DNA from: Alcaligenes parafaecalis
GTDB taxonomy: Bacteria > Pseudomonadota > Gammaproteobacteria > Burkholderiales > Burkholderiaceae_B
DNA: 64,000 nt
Assembly: GCF_026344135.1 (NCBI RefSeq)
Contig: NZ_JAPKNA010000002.1
Location: forward strand, 372,001 to 436,000
Direction: 5' to 3'
The stretch's first letter is position 1; each line of letters starts with the position of its first letter. This document shows positions 25,046 through 34,484 of this stretch, piece by piece. Under the pieces are notes generated by a model, which saw only the letters and a list, made by a program, of their open reading frames with translations, had not been told where the DNA came from and ran no database searches. The translations under genes and the position numbers were made by a program.

Positions 25046-26197
25046 ATGGATAATTTGATTCTTCTCGATTACGACACCTTGCGCATCATCTGGTGGTTGC
25101 TGCTGGGCGTTTTGCTGGCGGCCTTTGCCATCATGGACGGGGCTGACCTGGGTGTGGCGATGGTGTTGCCACTGGTTGCTCGCAGCGATGACGAGCGACG
25201 CACGCTGTACAACGTGATTGGTCCGGTCTGGGAAGGTAACCAGGTCTGGCTGATTGTGGCCGGTGGCGTGGCTTTTGCGGCCTGGCCCTTGCTGTATGCC
25301 ATGGCGTTCTCGGGCTTTTACCTGGCCATGATGCTGCTCCTGGTGGCCTTGATTGTCCGCCCGGTTGCCATCAAATACCGCAGCAAACTCAGCTCTACGC
25401 GCTGGCGTCGTAACTGGGACGCGATCTGGACTGCTTCGGGTCTGGTTTGTGCTCTGGTGTTCGGGGTGGCCATTGGTAACGTCATGCTGGGTGTGCCGTT
25501 TGGCTTTGACCCCACGACGCTGCGTCCTATGTACCACGGCAACTTCTTCGGCCTGTTCCAGCCCTTTGCCGTCTTGTGTGGCCTGCTTAGCGTGTTGATG
25601 CTGGCTTTCCAGGGGGCGGTTGTGGTGGCTTGGAAGGGCAGTGATCAGGTTGCTCGACGTGCACGTGCCTGGGCCATGCCTTTGGGTCTGCTTTCTATTC
25701 TGGCCTTTGCGGCAGGTGGTTGGTGGATCAGCGCGATGGATGGCTACAGCATGCCTTGGCCTGAAGTGGCTCATGCCATGTCCAATCCGATTGGTAAAAC
25801 AGTAGAGATGGTGCAAGGCGCCTGGTTGGCCAACTACCGTACCTGGCCTGCCTTGTGGGCGGCCCCAGTTGTCGGTTTTGTGGGCTTGTTGCTGGGGGCC
25901 TTGTTGGCGGGCCGTGGTCGTGGCTTGCTGGCCTTGCTGTTTTCGTCCCTGGCTTTGGGGGGCATCATCCTGACTTTTGGTTTTGCCGTTTTCCCCTTCC
26001 TTTTGCCTTCGTCCTTGAACCCCGGTTCCAGCCTGACCTTGTTTGATGCCTCGGCCAGTCATTTGACCTTGTGGATCATGCTGCTGGTGACACTGGTGTT
26101 CCTGCCTATCATCGTGCTCTATACATCCTGGGTTTACCGCGTGATGCGGGGCAAAGTGTCGATTGCCAGCATGAACGATTCTTCTCATTCTTACTAA
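25046..26197 (+). CDS. cydB: Cytochrome bd ubiquinol oxidase subunit II
   Basis: CydB is the structural membrane partner of CydA. The 383-residue protein has the family start LDYDTLRIIWWLLLGVLL, the segment FAIMDGADLGVAM with the conserved acidic residues, GPVWEGNQVWL, and about eight membrane spans. Length agrees with the 379-residue E. coli protein. A ribosome site GGAGAGG lies before the ATG. The next gene, cydX, begins 14 bases after its stop behind a strong ribosome site. Confidence 0.95.
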   Translation: MDNLILLDYDTLRIIWWLLLGVLLAAFAIMDGADLGVAMVLPLVARSDDERRTLYNVIGPVWEGNQVWLIVAGGVAFAAWPLLYAMAFSGFYLAMMLLLVALIVRPVAIKYRSKLSSTRWRRNWDAIWTASGLVCALVFGVAIGNVMLGVPFGFDPTTLRPMYHGNFFGLFQPFAVLCGLLSVLMLAFQGAVVVAWKGSDQVARRARAWAMPLGLLSILAFAAGGWWISAMDGYSMPWPEVAHAMSNPIGKTVEMVQGAWLANYRTWPALWAAPVVGFVGLLLGALLAGRGRGLLALLFSSLALGGIILTFGFAVFPFLLPSSLNPGSSLTLFDASASHLTLWIMLLVTLVFLPIIVLYTSWVYRVMRGKVSIASMNDSSHSY

Positions 26198-26211
26198 GGA
26201 GGCCAGCGCAT

Positions 26212-26352
26212 ATGTGGTACTTCTCTTGGGTTCTAGGTTTGGGTTTGGCCTGCGCATTTTCTATCTTGAATGCGATGTGGTTCGAGCTGCGTGAGAACAC
26301 TGCTTTGCAGAATGCAGCTTCCTCCAAGGCCAATGCAGACATCGAGGTCTGA
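26212..26352 (+). CDS. cydX: Cytochrome bd accessory subunit CydX
   Basis: This 46-residue membrane peptide stabilises the heme environment of the bd oxidase. It begins MWYFSWVLGLGLACAF, then SILNAMWFELRE, which matches the CydX/YbgT consensus of one span followed by a short polar tail. A near-perfect ribosome site AAGGAGG lies before the ATG. The TGA stop is directly followed by the TTG start of cydD, and the sequence CGAGG inside its last codons may serve as the cydD ribosome site. Confidence 0.93.
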   Translation: MWYFSWVLGLGLACAFSILNAMWFELRENTALQNAASSKANADIEV

Positions 26353-28053
26353 TTGACCCCGCAAAGTCCAACGGCGCAACAGTGGCTGGAGCAATTCTCC
26401 AGCCGCGCCCGCACGGCTTTGCGGGTTTCCATGCTGACCCCGGTGCTGGCCGGTGCATTACTGATTCCTCAAGCCTGGTTGCTGGCGCAAATTGTGCAGG
26501 CCATTGTGGTCGATGGTTTGCCTTGGACCGGGCAGCTTGTTTCTATCTTGATGGTGGCTGTGCTCTTATTGCTGCGGGCCGCCGTTTCCGCTTTCGGCGA
26601 ACGCCGTGCCCAGAAGGTTTCAGAACAATTGAAGCAGGGGCTGCGTTCCGACTTGTTTGCCCGGCTGTTTCGCAGTACGGTGCCCCGTTTGCGGGCCAGC
26701 AATAGCGGCGAACTGTCCACTAGCCTGATCACGCAAATCGAAGCCCTGGATGGCTTTGTGACGCGCTACATCCCTTGCATGGCGGCTGCGGCTCTGGTGC
26801 CGTTGGCATTGGTGCTGGCTGTCTTGCCGGTGGATGGCATTGTGGCTTTGATTTTGCTGCTGAGCACACCCTTGATTCCCTTGTTCATGGCATTGGTCGG
26901 TTGGGGGGCAGAAGCCGCCAGCCGAGAGCAGCAGCAAACCACGCTACGTTTATCCGGTTTTTTTGCTGACCGCCTGCGCGGGATCTTTACCCTGAGTCTG
27001 ATGGGGCGTGGGCAGGATGAGTTGCAGCGTGTCGAACTGGCCAGCCAGGAATTACGTACGCGCACCATGAAAGTGCTGCGTATCGCATTTCTATCGTCCG
27101 CCGTACTGGAATTCTTTGCGGCCCTGGGAGTGGCGGGGATCGCTGTCTATATTGGTTTGGGTTACCTGGGCTATCTGGGCGAGTCCTTTTCAGGCATCAG
27201 TTTGCAGCAAGGCTTGTTCTGTTTGCTCCTGGCCCCCGAGGCTTACCAGCCATTGCGTCAGTTAGCCGCCAATTATCATGACCGGGCAGCGGCGCGTGCG
27301 GCTGCGGTAGAGGTCGACAGACTGTGGGCAAAACTGGGTCAGGATTTGATTCCTGCAGCCCCCACCAGCGCAGACCATGAGGCAGTTTTTCCCAACTTGC
27401 CGGTATTGGTATTGCGTCATCTGCATTTGCCGCAGTTGAGCGGGCAGGGGACCTTGCTGGAAGTGCCCGGCCTGCAACTCTATATAGATCAGTCTTACGC
27501 TTTGCTGGGCGCCAGTGGCTCTGGCAAAACCAGCTTGCTGGAAAGCCTGATCGGTTTACGGCCTTTAGCGCAGGGTGAAATCCTGCTGCGCAATAGCGAC
27601 ACGGCCGGTCGTTTGCTGACTCGTCACGACGGTGTGGTGCTGATTTCTCAACAAGCCTTTTTAGCCATGGGCACGATTGCCGATGGTTTGCGTCTGGCCG
27701 CTCCCCAAGCCAGCGATGAACAGCTTTGGCAAGCTCTGGAACAAGCCTGTGCAGCGGAATTCGTGCGCGCTTTGCCCGATAGCTTGCAGACCGCCTTGGG
27801 AGAGGGTGGTTTTGGGCTGTCCGGCGGCCAGATTCAGCGCCTGGCCTTGGCCCGCCTGTTCCTGACGGACCCCCATGTTGTGTTGCTGGATGAACCCAGC
27901 TCTCGCCTGGACGCCGCGACACGAGATCGTGTCATGCACAACATTCTTCGTTTCTGCCGGGGCCGTTGTCTGGTCGTAGCGACGCATGACGAGGAGTTGG
28001 CCGCCATGTGCTCGAACCAGTTGCGTATCGCCCAAGGAGCCCTGACGGCATGA
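26353..28053 (+). CDS. cydD: Thiol reductant ABC exporter subunit CydD
   Basis: CydD forms with CydC a heterodimeric exporter of glutathione and cysteine that is needed for bd oxidase assembly. The 566-residue half-transporter has an N-terminal membrane domain of about 320 residues and a C-terminal ATPase with Walker A GASGSGKTS near 387, signature LSGGQIQRLALARL and Walker B VVLLDEPSS. The apparent start is TTG immediately after the cydX stop. The cydC start overlaps its stop (ATGA). Confidence 0.92.
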   Translation: MTPQSPTAQQWLEQFSSRARTALRVSMLTPVLAGALLIPQAWLLAQIVQAIVVDGLPWTGQLVSILMVAVLLLLRAAVSAFGERRAQKVSEQLKQGLRSDLFARLFRSTVPRLRASNSGELSTSLITQIEALDGFVTRYIPCMAAAALVPLALVLAVLPVDGIVALILLLSTPLIPLFMALVGWGAEAASREQQQTTLRLSGFFADRLRGIFTLSLMGRGQDELQRVELASQELRTRTMKVLRIAFLSSAVLEFFAALGVAGIAVYIGLGYLGYLGESFSGISLQQGLFCLLLAPEAYQPLRQLAANYHDRAAARAAAVEVDRLWAKLGQDLIPAAPTSADHEAVFPNLPVLVLRHLHLPQLSGQGTLLEVPGLQLYIDQSYALLGASGSGKTSLLESLIGLRPLAQGEILLRNSDTAGRLLTRHDGVVLISQQAFLAMGTIADGLRLAAPQASDEQLWQALEQACAAEFVRALPDSLQTALGEGGFGLSGGQIQRLALARLFLTDPHVVLLDEPSSRLDAATRDRVMHNILRFCRGRCLVVATHDEELAAMCSNQLRIAQGALTA

Positions 28054-29744
28054 AAGCATGGTTTCGTCTCCTGGGTTCCAGTTTGCGTGCCCGTCGCGGG
28101 GCGGTTCTATTCACTGTCCTTTTAGCCATCAGCACCGTGGCCGCCGGTGTGGGGCTGTTGGGCGTAGCAGGCTGGTTTTTGAGCAGTGCGTTCCTGGCGA
28201 CGATGGGTATTGTTTTCAACCTGTTTGGCCCGTCGGCCATGATTCGCGGTCTGTCTTTTTGGCGCATCACCTCCCGCTACCTGGAGCGAGTGGTCGGACA
28301 TGCCCTGACACTGGATCTACAGGTGCGCATACGCAGCCTGGTTTTTGGACGCTTGAGCCGTTTTAGCCAATCCCGTCTGGCTCAGTTCCGGGATGGTGAG
28401 CTGGCATCGAGCCTGACGTCTGACGTAGCTATTCTGGATCTGGTGCTCTTGCTGATTCTGGTGCCTTTGACAACAGCAGTTGTGGCGGGGCTGGTATTCA
28501 GTGCCGTGCTGCAAACCTGGCTGTCGTGGTGGGCTTGGCTGATTCTGGCTTGTTTGCTGCTGGCCGCCTGCCTGGTTCCTTATGTTTGTGCACGCGGAGC
28601 CAGCCGTGCCGCCCAGCAGGTCCATCAGTTGGAGAACCGTCAGCGTGTTCTGGTGCATCAGGCTATTCGTGCTTATGCCGATATCCAGGTGTTTGCCGCG
28701 GCTGATGCTGTGCAGGAGCAAGTGGACAAGTTGAGTCAGAAACTGGGGCAAGCTCGTTTGCGCAGCAATGGTTGGGGAATTGTCGGGCAGTTTTCCCAGC
28801 AAGTCTTGATGGGCGTGGCCTTGATGACCTGTCTGATCGTGGGCGCACAGCAAGTCAATGTACAAGCCATGAGCGGTCCTTTGTGGGTGGGTCTGGTGCT
28901 GGCTTTGCTGGGCCTGTTCGAGATTATGGCTCCCATGATGCGGGGTGCTTCGCGCTTGGGTGAAGTGCAGGCAGCCAGCAATCGCCTGTTGATGATTCTG
29001 GATGAGCCACTTGAGGCTGAACAGGAGCAGGGGCAAGTCATTGCCTTGGACAAGCCCGCTTTGCTGGAAATTACAGACCTGAATTTTGCCTATGGTTTGC
29101 AGCCCGTGCTGGAGCACTTGTCGCTACGCGTGCCGCCCGGTGAGCACATTGCCATTTTCGGCCCGAGTGGCTCTGGAAAGTCGACCTTGCTAGGCGTGCT
29201 GATGCGTCTTCTGCCTGTACCGGGTCAGCAGTATCAGATTGATGGCTTGGCGGCTCAACAGTGGACTCGCGCTAGCTGGTTTGATCATTGCGCCTTGTTA
29301 GCCCAGGATTCACCGCTGTTTCTGGGTTCTGTACGAGACAATTTATTGCTGGCCGAACCTGCCGCATCAGAACAGCGTATTTGGCAGGTGCTTCACGATG
29401 CGCAGTTAGATGCAGTGGTACGAGATTTGCCGCAAGGCTTGGATACCTGGCTGGGGGAGGGCGGGCAGCAATTGTCCTTGGGACAGCAGCGCCGCTTGTG
29501 CCTGGCGCGGGTGCTATTGTCGCCTGCGCATATCTGGTTTCTGGATGAACCCACAGCCAGTCTGGATGGCCCCACCAGCCAGGCCCTGATGCAGGATATT
29601 CTGGCGGCAGCGCGGGGCAAAACCGTTATTATGGCGACCCACGATACTCGCTTGCTGCCTTTGCTTGACCAGGTTTATCAGTTCGATGCCGGTCGTTTGC
29701 AGGCCGGTTCCAGCACTGGAAAAAATACTTTAGAGCCAAACTAA
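28050..29744 (+). CDS. cydC: Thiol reductant ABC exporter subunit CydC
   Basis: This is the second half of the CydDC exporter. The 564-residue protein has six predicted membrane spans in the first 300 residues and a C-terminal ATPase with Walker A GPSGSGKST near 373, signature QLSLGQQRRLCLARVL (serine-leucine-glycine in place of LSGGQ) and Walker B IWFLDEPTAS. The ATG at 28050 follows AAGGAGC. It ends the cydABXDC group; no clear terminator follows. Confidence 0.92.
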   Translation: MKAWFRLLGSSLRARRGAVLFTVLLAISTVAAGVGLLGVAGWFLSSAFLATMGIVFNLFGPSAMIRGLSFWRITSRYLERVVGHALTLDLQVRIRSLVFGRLSRFSQSRLAQFRDGELASSLTSDVAILDLVLLLILVPLTTAVVAGLVFSAVLQTWLSWWAWLILACLLLAACLVPYVCARGASRAAQQVHQLENRQRVLVHQAIRAYADIQVFAAADAVQEQVDKLSQKLGQARLRSNGWGIVGQFSQQVLMGVALMTCLIVGAQQVNVQAMSGPLWVGLVLALLGLFEIMAPMMRGASRLGEVQAASNRLLMILDEPLEAEQEQGQVIALDKPALLEITDLNFAYGLQPVLEHLSLRVPPGEHIAIFGPSGSGKSTLLGVLMRLLPVPGQQYQIDGLAAQQWTRASWFDHCALLAQDSPLFLGSVRDNLLLAEPAASEQRIWQVLHDAQLDAVVRDLPQGLDTWLGEGGQQLSLGQQRRLCLARVLLSPAHIWFLDEPTASLDGPTSQALMQDILAAARGKTVIMATHDTRLLPLLDQVYQFDAGRLQAGSSTGKNTLEPN

Positions 29745-29914
29745 AAGGACGCGTCGGGTCAAGTCTGCGAGGATTTCTGCTCAATCGCGTCGTATTAGTA
29801 CAACTTACGGGCACAAGCCGGGCGAGCCCTTGTTGCTGCTGCCCAATTGTGTACACTTGCAACGTATCCAAGAGCGCCCTCCGCGTCCGGATTTTTTGTT
29901 GTAGAAGCTTTGAC

Positions 29915-30466
29915 ATGCAAATTGATCCCACCCAGTACATCCGTCAAATCATTCGCAATGTGCCGGACTGGCCTAAGCCAGGGGTGACTTTCCGCGATAT
30001 CACGACGGTCCTGCAAGACCCGCGTTCCTTCCGGGTATTGATTGATCTGTTTGTCTACCGCTACATGGGACAAAAGCTGGATCTGGTGGCGGGTGTGGAT
30101 GCGCGTGGCTTTATTGTGGGCTCGGTTCTGGCTTACGAACTGAATCTGGGTTTTGTGCCCGTGCGCAAGAAAGGCAAGCTGCCTTTCAATACCGTGGCTG
30201 AAGAGTATTCCCTGGAATATGGCAATGCCAGCGTTGAAATGCACACTGACTCTGTGCGTCCTGGACAGCGCGTTTTGCTGATCGACGACCTGATCGCTAC
30301 CGGTGGCACCCTGTTGGCTGCTGCCCGATTGCTGCAGCGTTTGGGCGCCAACGTAGTGGAAGCCGCTGCCATTATTGATTTGCCTGAGCTGGGTGGATCT
30401 AAAGCCGTGAAGGATTCCGGCCTGTCGGTTTACACCGTCTGTAGTTTTAACGAATCTGATCGCTAA
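29915..30466 (+). CDS. apt: Adenine phosphoribosyltransferase
   Basis: Apt salvages adenine to AMP using PRPP. The 183-residue protein has the type I PRTase fold with the PRPP motif LLIDDLIATGGTL near 127, the flexible-loop region VRKKGKLPF and the N-terminal WPKPGVTFRDIT segment. An upstream in-frame extension to 29849 was not accepted because the ATG at 29915 fits the family. Two hairpins follow the gene and one at least is a good terminator. Confidence 0.95.
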   Translation: MQIDPTQYIRQIIRNVPDWPKPGVTFRDITTVLQDPRSFRVLIDLFVYRYMGQKLDLVAGVDARGFIVGSVLAYELNLGFVPVRKKGKLPFNTVAEEYSLEYGNASVEMHTDSVRPGQRVLLIDDLIATGGTLLAAARLLQRLGANVVEAAAIIDLPELGGSKAVKDSGLSVYTVCSFNESDR

Positions 30467-30511
30467 TCGCTATGTAAGCGGTGTAACGCCGGTTTAGCCT
30501 TGTAGCCCGAG

Positions 30512-30544
30512 TCCCTGCCGTGCTTGAGCATCGCAGGGATTTTT
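30512..30544 (+). terminator. Rho-independent terminator after apt
   Basis: A 7-bp stem TCCCTGC/GCAGGGA with a 14-base loop is followed by five T residues on the plus strand, 45 bases after the apt stop. Confidence 0.75.
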
Positions 30545-30565
30545 CATGCCCGTCTGTTTGATAGA

Positions 30566-30600
30566 ACACGGGGCTGACGCGCTGTCAGCCCCGTGTTTTT
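30566..30600. terminator. Strong hairpin between apt and the autotransporter gene
   Basis: A perfect 13-bp stem ACACGGGGCTGAC/GTCAGCCCCGTGT with a five-base loop is followed by TTTT on the plus strand and lies nine bases from the end of the convergent autotransporter gene. On the minus strand the T-run is poor, so it is chiefly a second plus-strand terminator, perhaps bidirectional. Confidence 0.7.
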
Positions 30601-30608
30601 CGTCCTGC

Positions 30609-33410
30609 TTAGAAACGAACCTTCATGAACAGCGAGCCTGCATGATCCTGATTGCGGCCAAACTGACCTTGGTAGTTCAGACCGAAGGAAGTGCTCTTGC
30701 CCGCTTTCAGCTCTGCGCCCAACTCGGCAACAGCGGCATTCTTGGCGATAGGTGCACCGCTGACACGGAAGTTGCTTCCTGGCAAGGCAGCAAAGGCCAG
30801 TTCAAGCTCGGGTGTGGTGTCACCCAGGGCATGACGCCAGCCCAAACCTGCACTTAAGGACAGCGTGGTTTTGGACAAGTCCAGTTCCGTGGAGCCACGC
30901 AGCCCCAATGTGACAGTGCTTAAGTTCTGGCGTTGCGAGTCACCACGCAAGGCGGCTTGACCACCAGATTCACTGAAGGAGCCGTGACGCAGTTGATGCC
31001 AGTTCACACTGGCATAGGGCTCTACGCTGGAGCGAGGGCTGACCGGCATGCGGTAACCCAACTGGGCAAAGGCTTGAATGCTATGCGCTTTGTAGTCTGC
31101 CTTCAGTGTTTCACTCTGATGAACGGAGATGGAGCGCTCGCTGTCCAGGCTGTGGCGGGTGTAAGCACCACCAGCCAACAGATTCAGACTACCCGACCCC
31201 ATTTCCCAAGCCTGTGTGCCGTACAGGGCTGCGCTGTAGCTATTGCTACGCGAGCTCTGACGACGATCATCCAGCTTGATGCGGTTTTCCAGATAACCCA
31301 AGGACGCACCAATACGCCAACCTTGCTCGCCGATAGCGGTATCGCCACCCAGGAACAGACCGCCCACTTTGTGGCGTACATCCTGGCTGTTGTCGTCACC
31401 ATCCAGATCACGTTGCTGATGGATGACTTCAGCCCACAACACAGTATCTTTGCCAGTTGCATTACGAGCGCCCGAAGCTTGTTTGCCCAAGGTGCGGGGC
31501 AGCAGGTCGCCGTTGCTCAGCAGGGCGGAGGTGGTGCCTGCATGGATCTGGCCTTGTAACTGCTCCATATAGCCCGCCACGCTGTTGGACTGGGCATTGA
31601 GCACCGTGTCATACAGTTCAGCCATCGCGGCTGGTGGCTGGTCCGAGCCGGTATCCAGGGCATTGGCCACGGCTTTCTGGTTGCCGGTACTGGAAAATGC
31701 GGCAAACGGCGTGTCATTGCGCTTGATCATCAAGGACAGGCTGGGGCCGTAGAGCAGCGTTGGCGACAGGAAAGCCATCTCGTAAGTGATGTGGCTGTAC
31801 TGACCTGTCACACCGTTGGCGGCATCCAGAAAGGAATAGGCGACGTTCTGGCGGAAGGGGCCACCGGCCAGTTTCAGTGTGCCGTCGATATGGGCGGCAC
31901 CGCCTACGACTAAGCGATCTGTCGCACCTGCGGGGCCAACTTCCAGTTCATGTACCGAGCCAGCATGAGCTGTGTAGTCGCCGCTGACGGTTAGCGTGCC
32001 AACCGAGTTGCCTGGAGCCAGGGTGCCGTAGTTATCAACTTTAGAAACCGTACCGGAACCACCCAGCGTTCCCTCACGTTCAACGGTCACGGCAGAAGCC
32101 AGTGTGCCATTGACGGCCAGACGACCACCGCTGACAGTGGTGTCGCCGGTATAGCTGTTATTGCCCGTCAGCTCCAAAGAGCCGGAGCCGCGCTTGTGCA
32201 AGCCGCCTGTGCCATTGATGTCATTGGAGAAAGTCGAGTTGTAGCCCAGCGTGTCTACGTCGAATAGGCGCGTAAATTGTCCGGGGCCTTGTACGGCTTT
32301 ACCGACGTTCAACAGGCCCCAGCCATAAATGCTGGGGTCACCCATGTCGGTAGCGGTGGTCAACAAAGTTTGTTGCAGGTGATACGCCGTGAAGTAAGGG
32401 AAAGCTTCCTTTACCAGGGCAGCACCACCCGCTACGTGCGGAGAGGCCATGGAGGTGCCGCTAAAGGCGACATAGCCGCCCGAGGATTGGACCGAATTAA
32501 TCCCTGGGTCGTCGTCACCACCGGGGGCGGCCAGACACCACTCGGCTGCCACGCCGCACTTGTTCGCATAGGAGGCTAAAGATCCATCCTCGCCCAGGGC
32601 CGTTACCGCCAGCCAATTATCTTTTAGTTCAGGAAACCAGTAGGGGGAGCCAGCCAGCAGGTCGGGATGGTCCTGCGATTCATTGCCGGTGGCAAATACC
32701 ATCAGGGAGCCTGCATCTACGCTGTTGTGAAAAGCCTCGATAGCCAGTGGTTGCCAATCCAGCACGCCTTCGGGTGAGCCGTAGTCCACGACATTACAGG
32801 GTGGTGGGGAGCTGGCGTCGTTGCAACCATTGACTCCCAGGCTGCTGTTGATGATGGGCAGATTGAACTGAGCCAGATAGTTCCAGCCTTGGGAGGCAAC
32901 GCGGTCGAATGCGGCAGCTTGGTCGCGTGGGTCCGGCTCAAAAGGATCGTTGCCAAGCATGTCATCATCGTCGTCTCTCGTATCGTAGGCGACAGCAAAG
33001 AGCTGGCTGTTGAAGGCGACACCGTGCATGCCTACTCCGTCGCGGCGTGCGCCAATAATGCCCGCAACGTGGCTGCCGTGACCTGCTGGAGGATCGGCGT
33101 CTATGCCTTGACCGTTGGCATAGTGGGTATCCGTGTTGAAGTCAAAGCCGCCCGCAATCGCACCCGCAAACTCCGGGTGTTTGGCCTCAATCCCCGAGTC
33201 CAGATAGCCGACCGTCACGCCCTTGCCAGTAAAACCCAGCGAATAGGCTTTGGCGGCATTGATCATGTCCAGGCCAGGCTGACGTTTGTATTCTTTAGTG
33301 CGCCATTGCTCTAGCGAGTTGTCTGGTTCTGCCTGGGCGATGCCCGGCAAAAACAGGCTCAGCAAGGCCATTTGCACTAGCACATAGGTGCTGCGTTTCT
33401 TGTTCGACAT
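30609..33410 (-). CDS. Subtilisin-type autotransporter serine protease
   Basis: The 933-residue protein is a type V secreted protease. After a signal peptide (residues 1-27, ending IAQA) comes an S8 domain with the catalytic triad D71 (YLDSGIE), H111 (GHGSHVAGI) and S320 (SGTSMASPH) and the oxyanion asparagine in FATGN. A short beta-helical stalk with autotransporter repeats follows at about 420-550 (NSYTGDTTVSGGRLAV), and the last 270 residues form the outer-membrane barrel ending in MKVRF with terminal Phe. The ATG at 33410 follows AGGAGAGGAAG; an earlier in-frame start at 33488 would mask the signal peptide. The target is unknown. Confidence 0.93.
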   Translation of the reverse strand: MSNKKRSTYVLVQMALLSLFLPGIAQAEPDNSLEQWRTKEYKRQPGLDMINAAKAYSLGFTGKGVTVGYLDSGIEAKHPEFAGAIAGGFDFNTDTHYANGQGIDADPPAGHGSHVAGIIGARRDGVGMHGVAFNSQLFAVAYDTRDDDDDMLGNDPFEPDPRDQAAAFDRVASQGWNYLAQFNLPIINSSLGVNGCNDASSPPPCNVVDYGSPEGVLDWQPLAIEAFHNSVDAGSLMVFATGNESQDHPDLLAGSPYWFPELKDNWLAVTALGEDGSLASYANKCGVAAEWCLAAPGGDDDPGINSVQSSGGYVAFSGTSMASPHVAGGAALVKEAFPYFTAYHLQQTLLTTATDMGDPSIYGWGLLNVGKAVQGPGQFTRLFDVDTLGYNSTFSNDINGTGGLHKRGSGSLELTGNNSYTGDTTVSGGRLAVNGTLASAVTVEREGTLGGSGTVSKVDNYGTLAPGNSVGTLTVSGDYTAHAGSVHELEVGPAGATDRLVVGGAAHIDGTLKLAGGPFRQNVAYSFLDAANGVTGQYSHITYEMAFLSPTLLYGPSLSLMIKRNDTPFAAFSSTGNQKAVANALDTGSDQPPAAMAELYDTVLNAQSNSVAGYMEQLQGQIHAGTTSALLSNGDLLPRTLGKQASGARNATGKDTVLWAEVIHQQRDLDGDDNSQDVRHKVGGLFLGGDTAIGEQGWRIGASLGYLENRIKLDDRRQSSRSNSYSAALYGTQAWEMGSGSLNLLAGGAYTRHSLDSERSISVHQSETLKADYKAHSIQAFAQLGYRMPVSPRSSVEPYASVNWHQLRHGSFSESGGQAALRGDSQRQNLSTVTLGLRGSTELDLSKTTLSLSAGLGWRHALGDTTPELELAFAALPGSNFRVSGAPIAKNAAVAELGAELKAGKSTSFGLNYQGQFGRNQDHAGSLFMKVRF

Positions 33411-33829
33411 CTCTTCCTCTCCTGGGTGTTCTTCCATGCTTGGCGGCAACTCGTTTTGAGGACGTGTTGTCGCGTCCTTGTGTGACATTTAACGTCGTGG
33501 CCGTTGAATCTTGTAGCGGCGGAATTTACGTTTTGTCATGCTTAGCGTTTGAAACACGCGAAAACGTGCGTCTGCTTCGGAGGGGACGAGAGAAGGAGTG
33601 GCGATTTCTCTGGTGGGAAAGGCGTTTAATTGGCGATCAGATTTCTTTGTCTGGAGATCAGTTCGTGACGACTTTGTCGCAAGGTCCGCAATATTTTGGA
33701 TGCGGACCGGAGCCTGCAAGAGACGAAGGCTCCCCAGTTTGCCGCTGTTTTAAGGTGCTTTGAGGTGGCTATGGCTGGAGTGCGGCGCCAGCGCTTTCAA
33801 GGCTTGCTGTGATTGCAAACTTGGGGACT
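33411..33829. other. Gap upstream of the autotransporter gene
   Basis: About 420 bases hold no supported gene. The autotransporter promoter must lie here. I see no strong dyad, terminator or known operator. Confidence 0.5.
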
Positions 33830-34324
33830 TCAATTGGCCACAGGCTCGGCCAGCAAGGCGCGTACCAGTTCAGGTTTCAAGGTCCGTGCCGCTGCAAACC
33901 TGGCAATATGGCGCACCCTGACCAGGTCCAGGGCAAAGAAATGGAAATCCGTAAAGCTGCTCAGAAATTCCATATCGGGAAAGCGGGCGGTATAGGCCTG
34001 CTTGGCCTGTTCCCAGTCGGGCTGCTCGCGCTCCAGTTTGCGGGCCAGCATCTGAAAGGTGACACGGGGCAGGTCATGGACGGCATCCTGGCCCTGTTCG
34101 CTTTGGCTGACCATCAGACTGGCATCGGGGCGTTGCAGCAAATAACGGGTATGAGCCGCCATTTCGCTGATGTGGATGATGATGTTGGCTTGCTCGGGGC
34201 AGATCGCAAAGGGGACGCGGGAGACTACCGGCAATCCCTGATTGCTGAGGGTTCCCAGCGACGCGGTGCGTTCGCTGCGGAGCAGAGCTTGCAGGCTGAT
34301 TAGCAATGGATCATCAACAGACAT
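33830..34324 (-). CDS. HugZ-like flavin split-barrel protein
   Basis: The 164-residue protein resembles the pyridoxamine 5'-phosphate oxidase fold, with TASLGTLSNQGLPVVSRVPF forming the first strands and SSFTDFHFFALDLVRVRHIA near the end. Related proteins bind FMN or heme (HugZ, HutZ) and some degrade heme. The C-terminal histidine-containing loop of true HugZ proteins is not clearly present here, so heme oxygenase activity is only possible. The gene stands alone between divergent or distant neighbours. Confidence 0.8.
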   Translation of the reverse strand: MSVDDPLLISLQALLRSERTASLGTLSNQGLPVVSRVPFAICPEQANIIIHISEMAAHTRYLLQRPDASLMVSQSEQGQDAVHDLPRVTFQMLARKLEREQPDWEQAKQAYTARFPDMEFLSSFTDFHFFALDLVRVRHIARFAAARTLKPELVRALLAEPVAN

Positions 34325-34435
34325 AAAAACACCTATTCTGAAAAAGCTTCCATACTGCGTTTTGGGCTGGAGGCACCCTGAGGGAGATTACCTCGGGCGG
34401 CCCAGCAGCAAAAAATACCCACACAGCACTTACAA

Positions 34436-34462
34436 AACAGGCCGACATGAAGCCGGCCTGTT
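34436..34462 (-). terminator. Terminator after the giant dehydrogenase gene
   Basis: A 9-bp stem AACAGGCCG/CGGCCTGTT with a short loop is followed on the minus strand by TTTTG. It lies 23 bases beyond the stop of the large flavin/Fe-S gene. Confidence 0.7.
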
Positions 34463-34484
34463 CAGGGGGAGTGAGGCGTGTGGT

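Noticed and set aside
24440..26257. 605-codon open frame on the minus strand, opposite cydA-cydB
   Set aside because: It is antisense to two highly conserved genes, is rich in Gln, His, Arg and Thr, and has no family likeness or ribosome site; it arises from codon bias.
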